NCBI GenBank assembly: GCA_003193925.1
Contig: PSPG01000001.1
Span: 1-64,000, forward strand
Direction of reading: 5' to 3'
Length of the DNA: 64,000 bases
From: Candidatus Thalassarchaeum betae
GTDB taxonomy: Archaea; Thermoplasmatota; Poseidoniia; Poseidoniales; Thalassarchaeaceae
Part shown: positions 1-8,076 of the stretch, one piece after another
Numbering within the stretch: the stretch's first letter is position 1
How the letters are laid out: each line of letters begins with the position of its first letter
The notes under the pieces: generated by a model
What the model was told of the DNA's origin: nothing
The model's input: the letters and a program-made list of their open reading frames with translations, nothing else
Database searches by the model: none
Made by a program: the position numbers and the translations under genes

Positions 1-2672
1 GCCGATGTCAGTGCGCGGTACATCGCTAGATTGCGCTCGGGGTTGATGCGCGGAATTTCGCCGCCAATACCCCCCGAGCACTCGTCTCGGAACATGAACG
101 CCAGCTCACTCGCTCCGAGCTCCTGGTGCGTCTCGCCGAGCAGGTAGATGTGGTCGCCAGCGTTCTTGAAGTCGCTCGAGACCGCTTTGCGTACGTCAGC
201 GTGGTTGCCGATGAGGCTGAACAGGATGGTCGGCGGGACGCTGATCTTCTCGCCGTACATAGTGACATCGTTCTTCATCGAGTCTTTGCCGCTGATGCAC
301 GGTAGCCGATAGGCTCTGCATACGTCTTCTATGGCTTGGTTCGCGCGCACCAGCTGCGCCAGTTTGTAGCGCCCGTCCGGGGTCTCGGGGGACTCGACCG
401 AGTCCGGCCAGCAGAAGTTGTCGAGGCCTGCAATCATGTCGAGGTCGACGCCGACGCAAACCGCGTTGCGCAGAGCCTCATCCACGCACGCCGCTGCCAT
501 CGAGTAGGTGTCGATGTCCGAATACCTCGGAGTTATCCCGTTCGAAATCACAGCGCCTTGCGTGCCTCCGTGCAGAGGAGCGATGACTGCAGCGTCGCCG
601 GGCGCGTCGTGGTTGACGCCGCAGAACGGCTTGATGACCGACTGGGCGATGACCTCGTGGTCGTAGGAGCGGACCCACCACTCCTTGCTCGCGACGTTGG
701 GCCTTGCCATCAATCGGCGTAGGATGTCACCCATCCCGGCTGCATCCGTCTTTGGCGGAATCATTGGCTCGTGAACTGGTGGGGTCCACTCGGATTCGAG
801 TTGCAGTTGCGGGCAGCCGTCGTGCAGGAATGAGATCGGTAGGTGCGCGACCATGCGCTCGCCGAAGCGCACCACGAAAGCGCCCGAGTCGGTGAATTCA
901 CCGATCATCGTAGCCTCGACCTCGTGCAGATCAGCTAGTGCTTCGAAAGCCGCGCAATCTTCCGGTTTGATACCTACGGTCATGCGCTCTTGGGACTCCG
1001 AGACCAGAATCTCCCAAGGCGAGAGGTCCGCTTGCTTGAGGGGGACGGCCGAGAGGTCGATGTCGGCACCGTCGGTCAACTCTGCCATCTCGCCCACACT
1101 GCTCGACAGGCCACCGGCGCCATTGTCGGTGATGACTTGGATGATCCCCTCGTCACGGGCTTCGATGATCATGTCGAGCATCTTCTTCTGGGTGATCGGG
1201 TCCCCTATCTGAACGGCAGAGCTCGGGCTCTCCTCGGTCAGCACGAGGCTCGAGAAAGTCGCCCCGTGGATGCCATCGCTGCCGACACGACCGCCGACCA
1301 TGTAGATGACATCGCCAGGCGAAGGCGTCTTGTCGTGGCTCTCCCGGCCGTCGGCCAGCCTGCGTGGCATGATGCCGACCGTGCCGCAGTAGACCAGTGG
1401 CTTGCCGATGTAGCGCTCGTCGAAGACGATGGCGCCGTTGACGGTAGGGATGCCCGACTCGTTGCCACCGGAGCGGATCCCAGCGTGTACCCCCCTGAAT
1501 ACCCTCGAGGGGTGGAACAGGCCCTTAGGGAGTCTGCCGTCGTAGTCTGGTGGCCCGAAGCAGAAGATGTCGGTGTTGGCGATGGGGCGTGCCCCTAAGC
1601 CCGTTCCGAGGATGTCGCGATTAACGCCCACTATGCCGGTTATCGCACCACCGAAGGGGTCCAGCGCGCTCGGTGAGTTGTGCGTCTCGGCCTTCATGCA
1701 CAGACTCCAGTCATCGTTCCAAGCGATCACCCCGGAGTTGTCGTGGAATACGCTGAGAAGCCAGTCGACCTCCTTCTGGATGTCGAGTGTCGGGCTCATG
1801 ATGTGGGTCTTGAACAGCGAGTCGATCTGCTTCTTCTCGCCGGTCTGGTTGTCCTTGTGATTGATGCGGGCTGCGAATATCTTGTGCGAGCAGTGCTCCG
1901 ACCAAGTCTGCGCCAAGCATTCCAGTTCGGCGTCAGTCGGTGCGTTCGGAGGAAGGCCCAGATCCTCTCTAACCGCTCTCACCTCCGGATTCCTATAGTG
2001 CGCTTGAATCGCATGCATCTCGTTGAGGTTGAGCGCGAGCAACCCTGTCTCGCTGATCTCCTCCAGCTGCTCGTCGCTCACCTCGAGATTGACGACCGCT
2101 GGCTCGGCGAAGACTGCCGGCGGTCGGTCGGGGAAGGCGAGTGAGGGCCAGCGCCCTGCGGCGCAGTCCTCGGCGTCGGCGATTGCGCAGCGCTCGATCA
2201 TCGGGTTGTGCAAGGTAGTCGCTAACTGTGCCGCTTCGACTTCCTCCGGCACGCCCCAGAACATGTAAGTGCGAGTGGTGGCAACCTGTGCAGCGCTTCT
2301 GAGCTCGGGATAGAGAGTAAGAAGCCCGTCGAGACCCGCCTGTCCTGCGTTGTCGGTGACCCCGGGCTTGTATCCGACTTGGATGGCCGCATCCGGTGCG
2401 TCGGGGAATACCTCGTCGGCGTCGAGCAGCGCCCCGTTGCACGAGCCATGCTCGATGATCGGGTCAGCGAACAGATCGTACACTGTGCGCTCGATTTGCT
2501 CAGGCGTCATCTCGGCCTGAACCTGATAGCCCAGAGATACCCGGATAACGCCGACCTCGATACCGTGGTCCGCGGCGAGCATGCTGCGCACACTGCCTCC
2601 GCGTGCATCGGGCAGGCCCTCTAAGTCGCGTGTAGTGACCTCGATGAAGTGAACGGGAGGGCTGCCGCCCAT
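1..2672 (-). CDS. purL: Phosphoribosylformylglycinamidine synthase (PurL), PurS-like N-terminus, cut by window edge
   Basis: ATP-dependent conversion of FGAR plus glutamine to FGAM in purine synthesis. About 890 codons are open from the ATG to base 1 with no stop, so the C-terminus lies outside. The first ~170 residues hold two PurS-like halves; the second has the PurS signature YKPGVTDNAGQAG and ends NPMIER. Catalytic-core motifs follow: TWSEHCSHK, ETHNSPSALDPFGGA, GGRVGSDGIHGA, TDNGAGGLSSS and SESQERM. The second half contains SGKDSMKND. The start is fixed by GGAGG six bases upstream of the ATG. Many archaea encode PurS, PurL and PurQ as separate short proteins, so this is a fused, long-type PurL. 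Whether a glutaminase (PurQ-like) domain follows cannot be seen. Divergent from pyrF across 177 bases. Confidence 0.95.
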   Translation of the reverse strand, partial: MGGSPPVHFIEVTTRDLEGLPDARGGSVRSMLAADHGIEVGVIRVSLGYQVQAEMTPEQIERTVYDLFADPIIEHGSCNGALLDADEVFPDAPDAAIQVGYKPGVTDNAGQAGLDGLLTLYPELRSAAQVATTRTYMFWGVPEEVEAAQLATTLHNPMIERCAIADAEDCAAGRWPSLAFPDRPPAVFAEPAVVNLEVSDEQLEEISETGLLALNLNEMHAIQAHYRNPEVRAVREDLGLPPNAPTDAELECLAQTWSEHCSHKIFAARINHKDNQTGEKKQIDSLFKTHIMSPTLDIQKEVDWLLSVFHDNSGVIAWNDDWSLCMKAETHNSPSALDPFGGAITGIVGVNRDILGTGLGARPIANTDIFCFGPPDYDGRLPKGLFHPSRVFRGVHAGIRSGGNESGIPTVNGAIVFDERYIGKPLVYCGTVGIMPRRLADGRESHDKTPSPGDVIYMVGGRVGSDGIHGATFSSLVLTEESPSSAVQIGDPITQKKMLDMIIEARDEGIIQVITDNGAGGLSSSVGEMAELTDGADIDLSAVPLKQADLSPWEILVSESQERMTVGIKPEDCAAFEALADLHEVEATMIGEFTDSGAFVVRFGERMVAHLPISFLHDGCPQLQLESEWTPPVHEPMIPPKTDAAGMGDILRRLMARPNVASKEWWVRSYDHEVIAQSVIKPFCGVNHDAPGDAAVIAPLHGGTQGAVISNGITPRYSDIDTYSMAAACVDEALRNAVCVGVDLDMIAGLDNFCWPDSVESPETPDGRYKLAQLVRANQAIEDVCRAYRLPCISGKDSMKNDVTMYGEKISVPPTILFSLIGNHADVRKAVSSDFKNAGDHIYLLGETHQELGASELAFMFRDECSGGIGGEIPRINPERNLAMYRALTS

Positions 2673-2849
2673 TGTGCAGCCTCCGTTGCCGCCCGTCCAT
2701 GAACAAAGCGGCGCAGGCCGGAGGCCTGATTCGGGCGGCTGTGAGGGAAAGCCTTGAGAGGGGGTCGACGGCGAGCGTGTTCGATGCGAGCCGAGAAGGC
2801 GTGGGGCGCAAGATGGCGTAGTTGCGCACACCCGCTAGCCCATCGCTTC

Positions 2850-3578
2850 ATGGAGACGGCTGCTGAGAAGGAAACGCTGGTCGTCCTCGCAGCCGATCTC
2901 GGAACTGTCGACGAGTTAGTCCGACTGATCCATCAGGTAGGGGGACACATCGCTGCTCTCAAGACGCACGTCGACACGATAGAGGACTTCTCCCCTGAAA
3001 ACTGGCAGAATGTGGTCGATGCCGCTCAATCACACGATTTGATGCTCTTCGAGGACCGCAAGTTCGCCGACATCGGCAAAGTCTCCCTGACTCAGATGAG
3101 CGGTGTCTACGACATCCGCTCGTGGGCCGACCTCGTCACCGCTCACAGCGTCTCCGGGCCGGATATCATCGATGGCATCGCAGCCGGCTGGGACGAAGTG
3201 AAGCGGGTTGGTGGCATCTTCCTACTCGCCCAGATGTCGAGCCGCGGGAACCTGCTCTCCGACGACTACACTGCCGAGACCATTGCAACGGGCACAGCCT
3301 CGCCACACGTGCTCGGCTACATCGGCAACGGCAGTTCGCCAGAAGAGGTGGCGTCTCTTCGAGTGCGGGTGGGCGTCGGTAGGATGATCTGGACCCCGGG
3401 AGTGAACCTCTCCGCCACTGAGGGCGCGCTGGGCCAGCGCTACGGCCACCCCACGGACGCCATCAAGGCCGGCGCGGATGCGATAATCGTCGGCTCTGGC
3501 ATCCACGGCTCTGATGACCCGGGCGCTGCCGCTGCCACATACGCCGAGGTTTCGTGGAGCGCTCTGCTGGAGCGATAA
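2850..3578 (+). CDS. pyrF: Orotidine 5'-phosphate decarboxylase, eukaryote-like type
   Basis: Decarboxylates OMP to UMP, the last step of pyrimidine synthesis; soluble TIM barrel. 242 residues from the chosen ATG; the frame stays open 32 codons further upstream but that part is arginine-rich with no similarity. Catalytic residues are visible: AADL with Asp16, KTHVD with Lys38, and FEDRKFADIG containing the Asp69-Lys71-Asp74 triad. The C-terminal phosphate-binding part reads TPGVNL, then LGQRY and GADAIIVGSGI. FEDRKFADIG and TPGV...LGQRY match the UMPS/URA3 (eukaryotic) group better than the short archaeal enzymes; this is from memory of family motifs. No clear ribosome-binding site precedes the ATG. 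The stop codon directly abuts the stop of the converging gene. Confidence 0.93.
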   Translation: METAAEKETLVVLAADLGTVDELVRLIHQVGGHIAALKTHVDTIEDFSPENWQNVVDAAQSHDLMLFEDRKFADIGKVSLTQMSGVYDIRSWADLVTAHSVSGPDIIDGIAAGWDEVKRVGGIFLLAQMSSRGNLLSDDYTAETIATGTASPHVLGYIGNGSSPEEVASLRVRVGVGRMIWTPGVNLSATEGALGQRYGHPTDAIKAGADAIIVGSGIHGSDDPGAAAATYAEVSWSALLER

Positions 3579-4265
3579 TCAGAACGACGGGATTTCGAAC
3601 GGCAACTCTTCCGGGACGCCGTACATAGCGACGTAAACACCGCCTGCGGCGGTGGCTATGATGATGAGGAGCAGGAATCTGCCGAACCACCCGAGTTTCT
3701 TCTTCGGTGGCTTCTCCTCGACGGGAGCGAGTGCCTCCCCTCCGGGCAACGGAACGAGGGGCATCTCGACCGCCTCGGGCATCGGCGGCATCATTGGAGG
3801 CATCGGCATTGGTGGCTCCAGTGGCGTCTCGGGCTCCTCCACCTCCGGGTAGAGCTCGTCGAGGTCAGCGAGGCCAAGAGCAGGGGGGATATCGCCCATC
3901 ATCGCCTCCCACTGCTCGTCGAAGACTGTCTGGGTCAGAGGCGTGACGAGCACTCCGACCGCCCCGGTAGAATACGCCGCGTCCTCGGCCTTCTCCTTGC
4001 CGGACCTGCTGGTCACGATGGCGATCCTGGCGTTGTAGTCGGACTCCCTCATCTCAAGCGCGGCGATATGCCCGTCCATAGACGGTATGTCGAGTGACAA
4101 AAGCACCATATCGGGGCGTAATCTCACGTATTCATCGACGGCCTTGTCTCCGTCGCTGCAGAACTCAGTGCGCCATCCCTGATGTTTCATGATGCTGCGT
4201 ATCCGGCCTTCGGTGGTGACATTGCCGACCACCACGAGAGCCAATGGTGCCTCATCACCAGACAT
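3579..4265 (-). CDS. Membrane-anchored degenerate receiver-domain protein
   Basis: 228 residues from ATG (a TTG 30 bases upstream is a weaker alternative). Residues about 9-125 have the pattern of a response-regulator receiver domain, including PDMVLLSLDIPSMDG and an ITS-like strand IAIVTSRSG. The phosphoacceptor Asp is replaced by Ser57, the acidic pair at the first strand is Gly14-Asn15, and the conserved Lys near the end is Thr108. It should therefore not be phosphorylated in the usual way. A Pro/Met/Glu-rich linker (about 140-185) leads to a basic PPKKK stretch and one membrane helix at about 192-214, followed by a short outer tail. It lies 56 bases after ftsY on the same strand, suggesting a link to membrane targeting; function is unknown. 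Confidence 0.8.
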   Translation of the reverse strand: MSGDEAPLALVVVGNVTTEGRIRSIMKHQGWRTEFCSDGDKAVDEYVRLRPDMVLLSLDIPSMDGHIAALEMRESDYNARIAIVTSRSGKEKAEDAAYSTGAVGVLVTPLTQTVFDEQWEAMMGDIPPALGLADLDELYPEVEEPETPLEPPMPMPPMMPPMPEAVEMPLVPLPGGEALAPVEEKPPKKKLGWFGRFLLLIIIATAAGGVYVAMYGVPEELPFEIPSF

Positions 4266-4321
4266 CTTCGAGCGCACGTACGGGCCGCGCTTCAAGAACG
4301 ACGCGGTTGTCAGTCATGCAA

Positions 4322-5602
4322 TTAATCTAGAACTGAGTTCACGAACCATTCCGGGTCGAACTTGAGCAGGTCGTCGTAGCCTTGTCCGACGCCGGCCAGC
4401 ACTATCGGTCGGCCGGTCGCATGTGCTATGGACAGGGCCGCACCGCCCTTGGCATCGGTGTCGAGTTTACAAAGCGCGGCACCGTCGAAACTGAGCATGC
4501 GCTGGAACTCGATTGCCTGGGTGACGGCGTCGTTGCCCGCCAGCGCATCGGCCACGAAAATCACCAGATGGGGTTGTGTGACCCTGTGCACCTTGCGCAG
4601 CTCCTCCATCAGGTTGGTCTTGTTCTGCATCCGGCCTGCCGTGTCTATAATCACGACATCCTCGCCCCGGGCTTTGGCGCTTTCCACGGCATCCCTGGCG
4701 ATGGCAGCAGAGTCGCCGCCCCGCTGGCTGCGTACGCAGCGAACCCCGAGTCGCTCCGCATGGGCCGCTAGCTGGTCGATTGCCCCCGCGCGGAAGGTGT
4801 CAGCGGCGGCCAAGACCACCGAGCGGCCCTGCTGTGTGAGCCTATGGGCTATCTTGGCGCACGTCGTGGTCTTGCCGGTGCCATTGACCCCGACCATCAT
4901 TATCCCAACGGGGGTCTCGGCGTCGATGAACGAGTTAACGGTCTTGTCGAAGTCCCAGTAGCCGGCTTCCAAGAGTCTCAGAAGTGCGTTCCTGAGCGCC
5001 TCCTCGACGACGCCCTCGAGTTTCATCCGAGTTGATATCCTAGTTCCGATCAGAGTTGCTTTCAGAGTTCGGGATAACTCCTCGACGGCGCTCTGCGCCA
5101 TATCAGCCGACAGCATCTCCACCTCGAGTTCCTCGATAATCGCGTCCAGCTTCCGGCTTCCTGTGATTACGCGCCCGCCGATCGGGGAAGCGGAATCGCC
5201 GAAATCGATCTCGAACTTCGCTGGCCCGGAGGCGATGAGTCTCTGCCCGGTGGTGCTCTCCATCCTATCCTTAGGGGGTCCTTCGCCCTTCTTCACGGGC
5301 TTCGCTGCCTTCTCCACAGAGGCTGCCCTCTTCGCTTTCTTACGCTCCTTGCGCTCCAGAGGCTTAGCGAATGGGTCCTCTGCTGGCTGTTCGTCGAAAT
5401 CGTCCCATTGCCCCCCTGCGTCTGCTGATGGTTCAGCCAATTGCGGAGCTGGTGGAGCGGATTTCGAATGTTCGAGAGAGTCGATGAGCTCCTTCCTCTG
5501 CTCCAGTGCCTGCTCGGCCTCCTCGGAATCATCCTCGGCGGTAATCTCCTCTTTGTCGGCGCTCTTACTGAAGCGTTTCTTGAAGCGGTCGAACAGGCCC
5601 AT
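4322..5602 (-). CDS. ftsY: Signal recognition particle receptor FtsY
   Basis: SRP GTPase that docks the SRP-ribosome complex at the membrane. 426 residues. Residues 1-150 form a charged, low-complexity acidic/basic A region; residues 150-225 are the helical N domain. The G domain shows GVNGTGKTTT (238-247), DTFRAGAIDQL (268-278), DTAGR (320-324), KLDTDAKGG (379-387) and GVGQGYDDL (404-412), all in the expected order. The FtsY rather than Ffh identity is supported by the absence of a methionine-rich M domain and the presence of the acidic N-terminal extension. It follows prefoldin alpha by 9 bases, a gene order conserved in many archaea, and is probably cotranscribed with it and with the downstream receiver-like gene. 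Confidence 0.96.
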   Translation of the reverse strand: MGLFDRFKKRFSKSADKEEITAEDDSEEAEQALEQRKELIDSLEHSKSAPPAPQLAEPSADAGGQWDDFDEQPAEDPFAKPLERKERKKAKRAASVEKAAKPVKKGEGPPKDRMESTTGQRLIASGPAKFEIDFGDSASPIGGRVITGSRKLDAIIEELEVEMLSADMAQSAVEELSRTLKATLIGTRISTRMKLEGVVEEALRNALLRLLEAGYWDFDKTVNSFIDAETPVGIMMVGVNGTGKTTTCAKIAHRLTQQGRSVVLAAADTFRAGAIDQLAAHAERLGVRCVRSQRGGDSAAIARDAVESAKARGEDVVIIDTAGRMQNKTNLMEELRKVHRVTQPHLVIFVADALAGNDAVTQAIEFQRMLSFDGAALCKLDTDAKGGAALSIAHATGRPIVLAGVGQGYDDLLKFDPEWFVNSVLD

Positions 5603-5611
5603 GCGTAACCC

Positions 5612-6130
5612 TCAGTCGTCGAGCGTCAGCTCGGTGCCGCGCTTGCGCTTCCTCCTTCGCGGGGCGGCCTTCTCCTCAGCAGCCTTCGTGGGTGTCCCTT
5701 CTCTGGGTGCCTCGCCCTGAATCTGCTCAACGCTTTCATTGAACTGCTGAGCGAGGCCGACGGTGCTCTGCTCCAATTCGTCGAATTCGGACTTCATCCT
5801 CTCTATGACGGCAATCAGTTCCTCACTTCGCTTGGCGAGTATATCGGCAGCCTCCTTGCGCGTGCGCTCGGCTTGAATACGGCTGCCGATATCGATTACC
5901 GCGCCGGCGTCCGCAGGAATGTCAGCGATAATCTGGATGCCGGAGCCCAATGGTATCATGGCGCCCTCTGCGCCATCCTCGGGTATGGCGAGGAGAGCCT
6001 CTATGGCTTGCATCTGCTCGATTCGGATGGCCTCGAGCTGGCGAATCTGCTGCTCGATGACCTGCATGCGCTCGCGGTTGATCTCGATGAGCTGCGCGAT
6101 GCGCTGAAACTCCGCTCTGTCGACCGTCAT
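5612..6130 (-). CDS. pfdA: Prefoldin alpha subunit
   Basis: Subunit of the hexameric chaperone prefoldin, which hands unfolded proteins to the thermosome. 172 residues from the ATG beginning MTVDRAEF; the frame is open 19 codons further but that part overlaps the end of the upstream gene. Two long coiled-coil helices (about 5-50 and 90-140) flank a glycine-containing beta hairpin region with MIPLGSGI and VIDIGS, the typical prefoldin alpha layout. A highly basic/acidic tail follows (PRRRKRKRG near the end), longer than in most archaeal homologues. Immediately upstream of ftsY as in many euryarchaea. Role from family; tail function unknown. Confidence 0.88.
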   Translation of the reverse strand: MTVDRAEFQRIAQLIEINRERMQVIEQQIRQLEAIRIEQMQAIEALLAIPEDGAEGAMIPLGSGIQIIADIPADAGAVIDIGSRIQAERTRKEAADILAKRSEELIAVIERMKSEFDELEQSTVGLAQQFNESVEQIQGEAPREGTPTKAAEEKAAPRRRKRKRGTELTLDD

Positions 6131-6183
6131 CGAGCCGGGTGAAATGCCCGACCCCCATGAAGCCGTCGCAGGTTCAACCCGGC

Positions 6184-7062
6184 TCAACGATGTGAGGTCA
6201 GGTCATCGATGATGGCCTGCCTCCTGTCTGCGATGAGTGAGAGGTGACCGTGCCCCGGCTCCAACCTGGCAGTGGCCGTGGGTATGTGCTTGAGCAGCCA
6301 CTCACCATGCGCGAAGGGGACCATGAGGTCAAGATCGCCTTGCCAGACTGCGACTGGGACGGTGATTTCCGACGGTTCGAAGCCCCAGTGGTTGCAGAAC
6401 ACCATGTCATCGTCGATCCAGCCATCCCAGCCGTTGGTGAAGCAGCGGCGCATACTTCCCGCCCACATGGCTGCGAGACCCTGCTCGTTCAAGGCGAGCA
6501 CGTCGATCTCAGGGACTAATCCCCCTAAGGCCTCAGCCAATTCCTCATCGGCAATCGTCCTGTATGGCTCCGCATGCTCGTCCATCCAGCGGCGGAGCGC
6601 CTCCTCGCCCTCCAGAGCTATTCCGAACTCCTCGACGTTCTCGGGGCCCATACCATCGAGGAAATCGAGGTCGGGCTCGCCATAGGGTCCGACGCCAGCA
6701 AGTGATGAAACCGCCTTGCAACGCTCGGGTAGCAATGCCCCGCAGGCAAGTGCGTGAGGGCCGCCGCCAGACCAGCCGAGAGAGACGAACTCGGGGATGC
6801 CCAGAGCGTCGAGCACGTCCTCGACGTCCTCGGCCACGCTTGCGACCCTCCGGCCTTCCAGCCGGTCAGACAGACCGTAGCCGGGTCGAGAGATAGCCAC
6901 CAGTCTCAGATTGTTGCTCAGCGCGTCCTCATGCCAGTCAGACCAGATGGTGGCATCACTGGGGGTCCCGTGGTGACAGACCAGACCGAAAGAGGAGTCG
7001 TCGTCACCTGCGAGAAGGACGTCGAGTGTCCTTCCGTCACGGGCTTTGAGCAAGCGGAGCAT
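6184..7062 (-). CDS. Alpha/beta hydrolase
   Basis: 292 residues with the alpha/beta hydrolase fold. An oxyanion-hole motif HHGTPSD is at about 30-36, the nucleophile elbow is GWSGGG near residue 95, the acid is in WQGDLDLMVPF (about 241-251), and the catalytic histidine is in EPGHGHLSL (about 267-275). The full Ser-Asp-His set is present, so it should be active. The fold hydrolyses esters, lactones or related bonds; no residue here indicates the substrate. It sits between the APS kinase fusion and prefoldin alpha on the same strand. No signal peptide is visible, so it is probably cytoplasmic. Confidence 0.85.
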   Translation of the reverse strand: MLRLLKARDGRTLDVLLAGDDDSSFGLVCHHGTPSDATIWSDWHEDALSNNLRLVAISRPGYGLSDRLEGRRVASVAEDVEDVLDALGIPEFVSLGWSGGGPHALACGALLPERCKAVSSLAGVGPYGEPDLDFLDGMGPENVEEFGIALEGEEALRRWMDEHAEPYRTIADEELAEALGGLVPEIDVLALNEQGLAAMWAGSMRRCFTNGWDGWIDDDMVFCNHWGFEPSEITVPVAVWQGDLDLMVPFAHGEWLLKHIPTATARLEPGHGHLSLIADRRQAIIDDLTSHR

Positions 7063-7102
7063 GGCTCTCGATGTTCGGTATACAACTTATGGGTTGCTGG
7101 GC

Positions 7103-7987
7103 TTACTCGTCGTCCCAGATGCCTTCCTGGATCATGAACTCCATGACTTTGGCGGAGACGTTGGCATGGTTGCCGCCACGCACCCCGGTTGCTGAGACTG
7201 AGAAGAGTTCTGAGGGGATGTCATCGGCCTCTCGGACTTGGTAGCCGACCTTGCGACCGTATGAGATGGCCTCGATGTCGGGCATGATCAATGTCTCGAC
7301 GTCTTCTCCTGCGTATCGGTGCTCAATCATCCGCTTGCGCACGTCTGCTGAGAAGGGGTCCGCCTCGGTGATTGGTGTGTCCCTGATTCCGATTACGACC
7401 CTACTGCCCTGGTCGAGTTCCCTCTGGATCAGCCACTCGTGGCCGAGGTGCAGCGGCTGCCAGCGGCCCGGCAGCAGGACGGCTTTGGGCTTCTCAAAGA
7501 GATGTGCCAACTGGTCGACGAGTTGGTCGACGCTCTTGCCCGCCTCTCCACTCGAGTCCAGAGAGATGTGAGCGCACTTCGGCTCATCGAACGGATCGGA
7601 GATGCCGGTGAAGTTGGATATCTCCCCGGAGCGTGCCTTAGCGTACAGTCCCTTGGCGTCGCGCTTCTCGCAGACCTCAAGAGAGGTTGAAATGTGCACC
7701 ATGATGGTGTTGTCAGGGAGAATCTCGAGAATCTTCTCGCGGACGTTCTCGTAGGGGGTGATGAACGAGCACAGGACATGGGTGTGTTTGGATATCATCT
7801 TGGCCATCCGAGCTATCCCGAGAAGGTGGCGCTCGCGCCCTTCGTGGCTGAAGTCCTTGTTCGAGAAGAAGTCGCGGATTGTGTCGCCGTCTAGGACCTC
7901 GCACCCGTAACGCTCTGCTGCTGCTATGGCTATGGACGTCTTCCCGGCTCCAGAGAGGCCCGTGAACCAGATTATCCTGTTAGCCAT
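7103..7987 (-). CDS. Adenylylsulfate kinase-nucleotidyltransferase fusion
   Basis: 294 residues with two catalytic modules. Residues 1-165 are APS-kinase-like: Walker A GLSGAGKT (10-17), LDGD (32-35), SFITPY (74-79), EVCEKRDAKGLYAKAR (about 104-119) and NFTGISDPFDEP (125-136), which are the substrate-binding motifs of CysC. Residues 168-294 form a HxGH-type nucleotidyltransferase: GRWQPLHLGH (174-183) and SATGVR (265-270), the equivalent of the ISSTxIR phosphate-binding motif. The second module is far too short for an ATP sulfurylase and looks closer to NMN- or cytidylyl-transferases. A simple PAPS-synthetase role is therefore not established; a nucleotide-activated metabolite in surface glycan or cofactor chemistry is possible. 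In the LX-to-ftsY gene run. Confidence 0.85.
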   Translation of the reverse strand: MANRIIWFTGLSGAGKTSIAIAAAERYGCEVLDGDTIRDFFSNKDFSHEGRERHLLGIARMAKMISKHTHVLCSFITPYENVREKILEILPDNTIMVHISTSLEVCEKRDAKGLYAKARSGEISNFTGISDPFDEPKCAHISLDSSGEAGKSVDQLVDQLAHLFEKPKAVLLPGRWQPLHLGHEWLIQRELDQGSRVVIGIRDTPITEADPFSADVRKRMIEHRYAGEDVETLIMPDIEAISYGRKVGYQVREADDIPSELFSVSATGVRGGNHANVSAKVMEFMIQEGIWDDE

Positions 7988-8027
7988 CGGTTGACCCCCA
8001 TAGATACGGGCGTGGCGAGACTAGTTC

Positions 8028-8037
8028 CCTATTTCAC
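8028..8037 (-). promoter_or_regulatory. Possible TATA element of the APS kinase fusion gene
   Basis: The minus strand reads GTGAAATAGG here, a weak TATA-like stretch in GC-rich surroundings. It lies about 45 bases before the ATG, so transcription would begin roughly 20 bases before the start codon. Position and composition are the only evidence. Confidence 0.3.
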
Positions 8038-8059
8038 ACCGACGGGTTTCGCGGGCCTG

Positions 8060-8073
8060 CCCTAGCGCTAGGG
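8060..8073. repeat. Perfect 14-bp palindrome CCCTAGCGCTAGGG
   Basis: Each half (CCCTAGC) is the exact reverse complement of the other. It lies 4-17 bases beyond the stop of the membrane protein gene and about 75 bases before the APS kinase fusion gene, both on the minus strand. No T-run follows on the minus strand, so a classical terminator is unlikely; it could be an RNA hairpin or a dimeric protein site upstream of the possible TATA element. Confidence 0.5.
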
Positions 8074-8076
8074 GCT

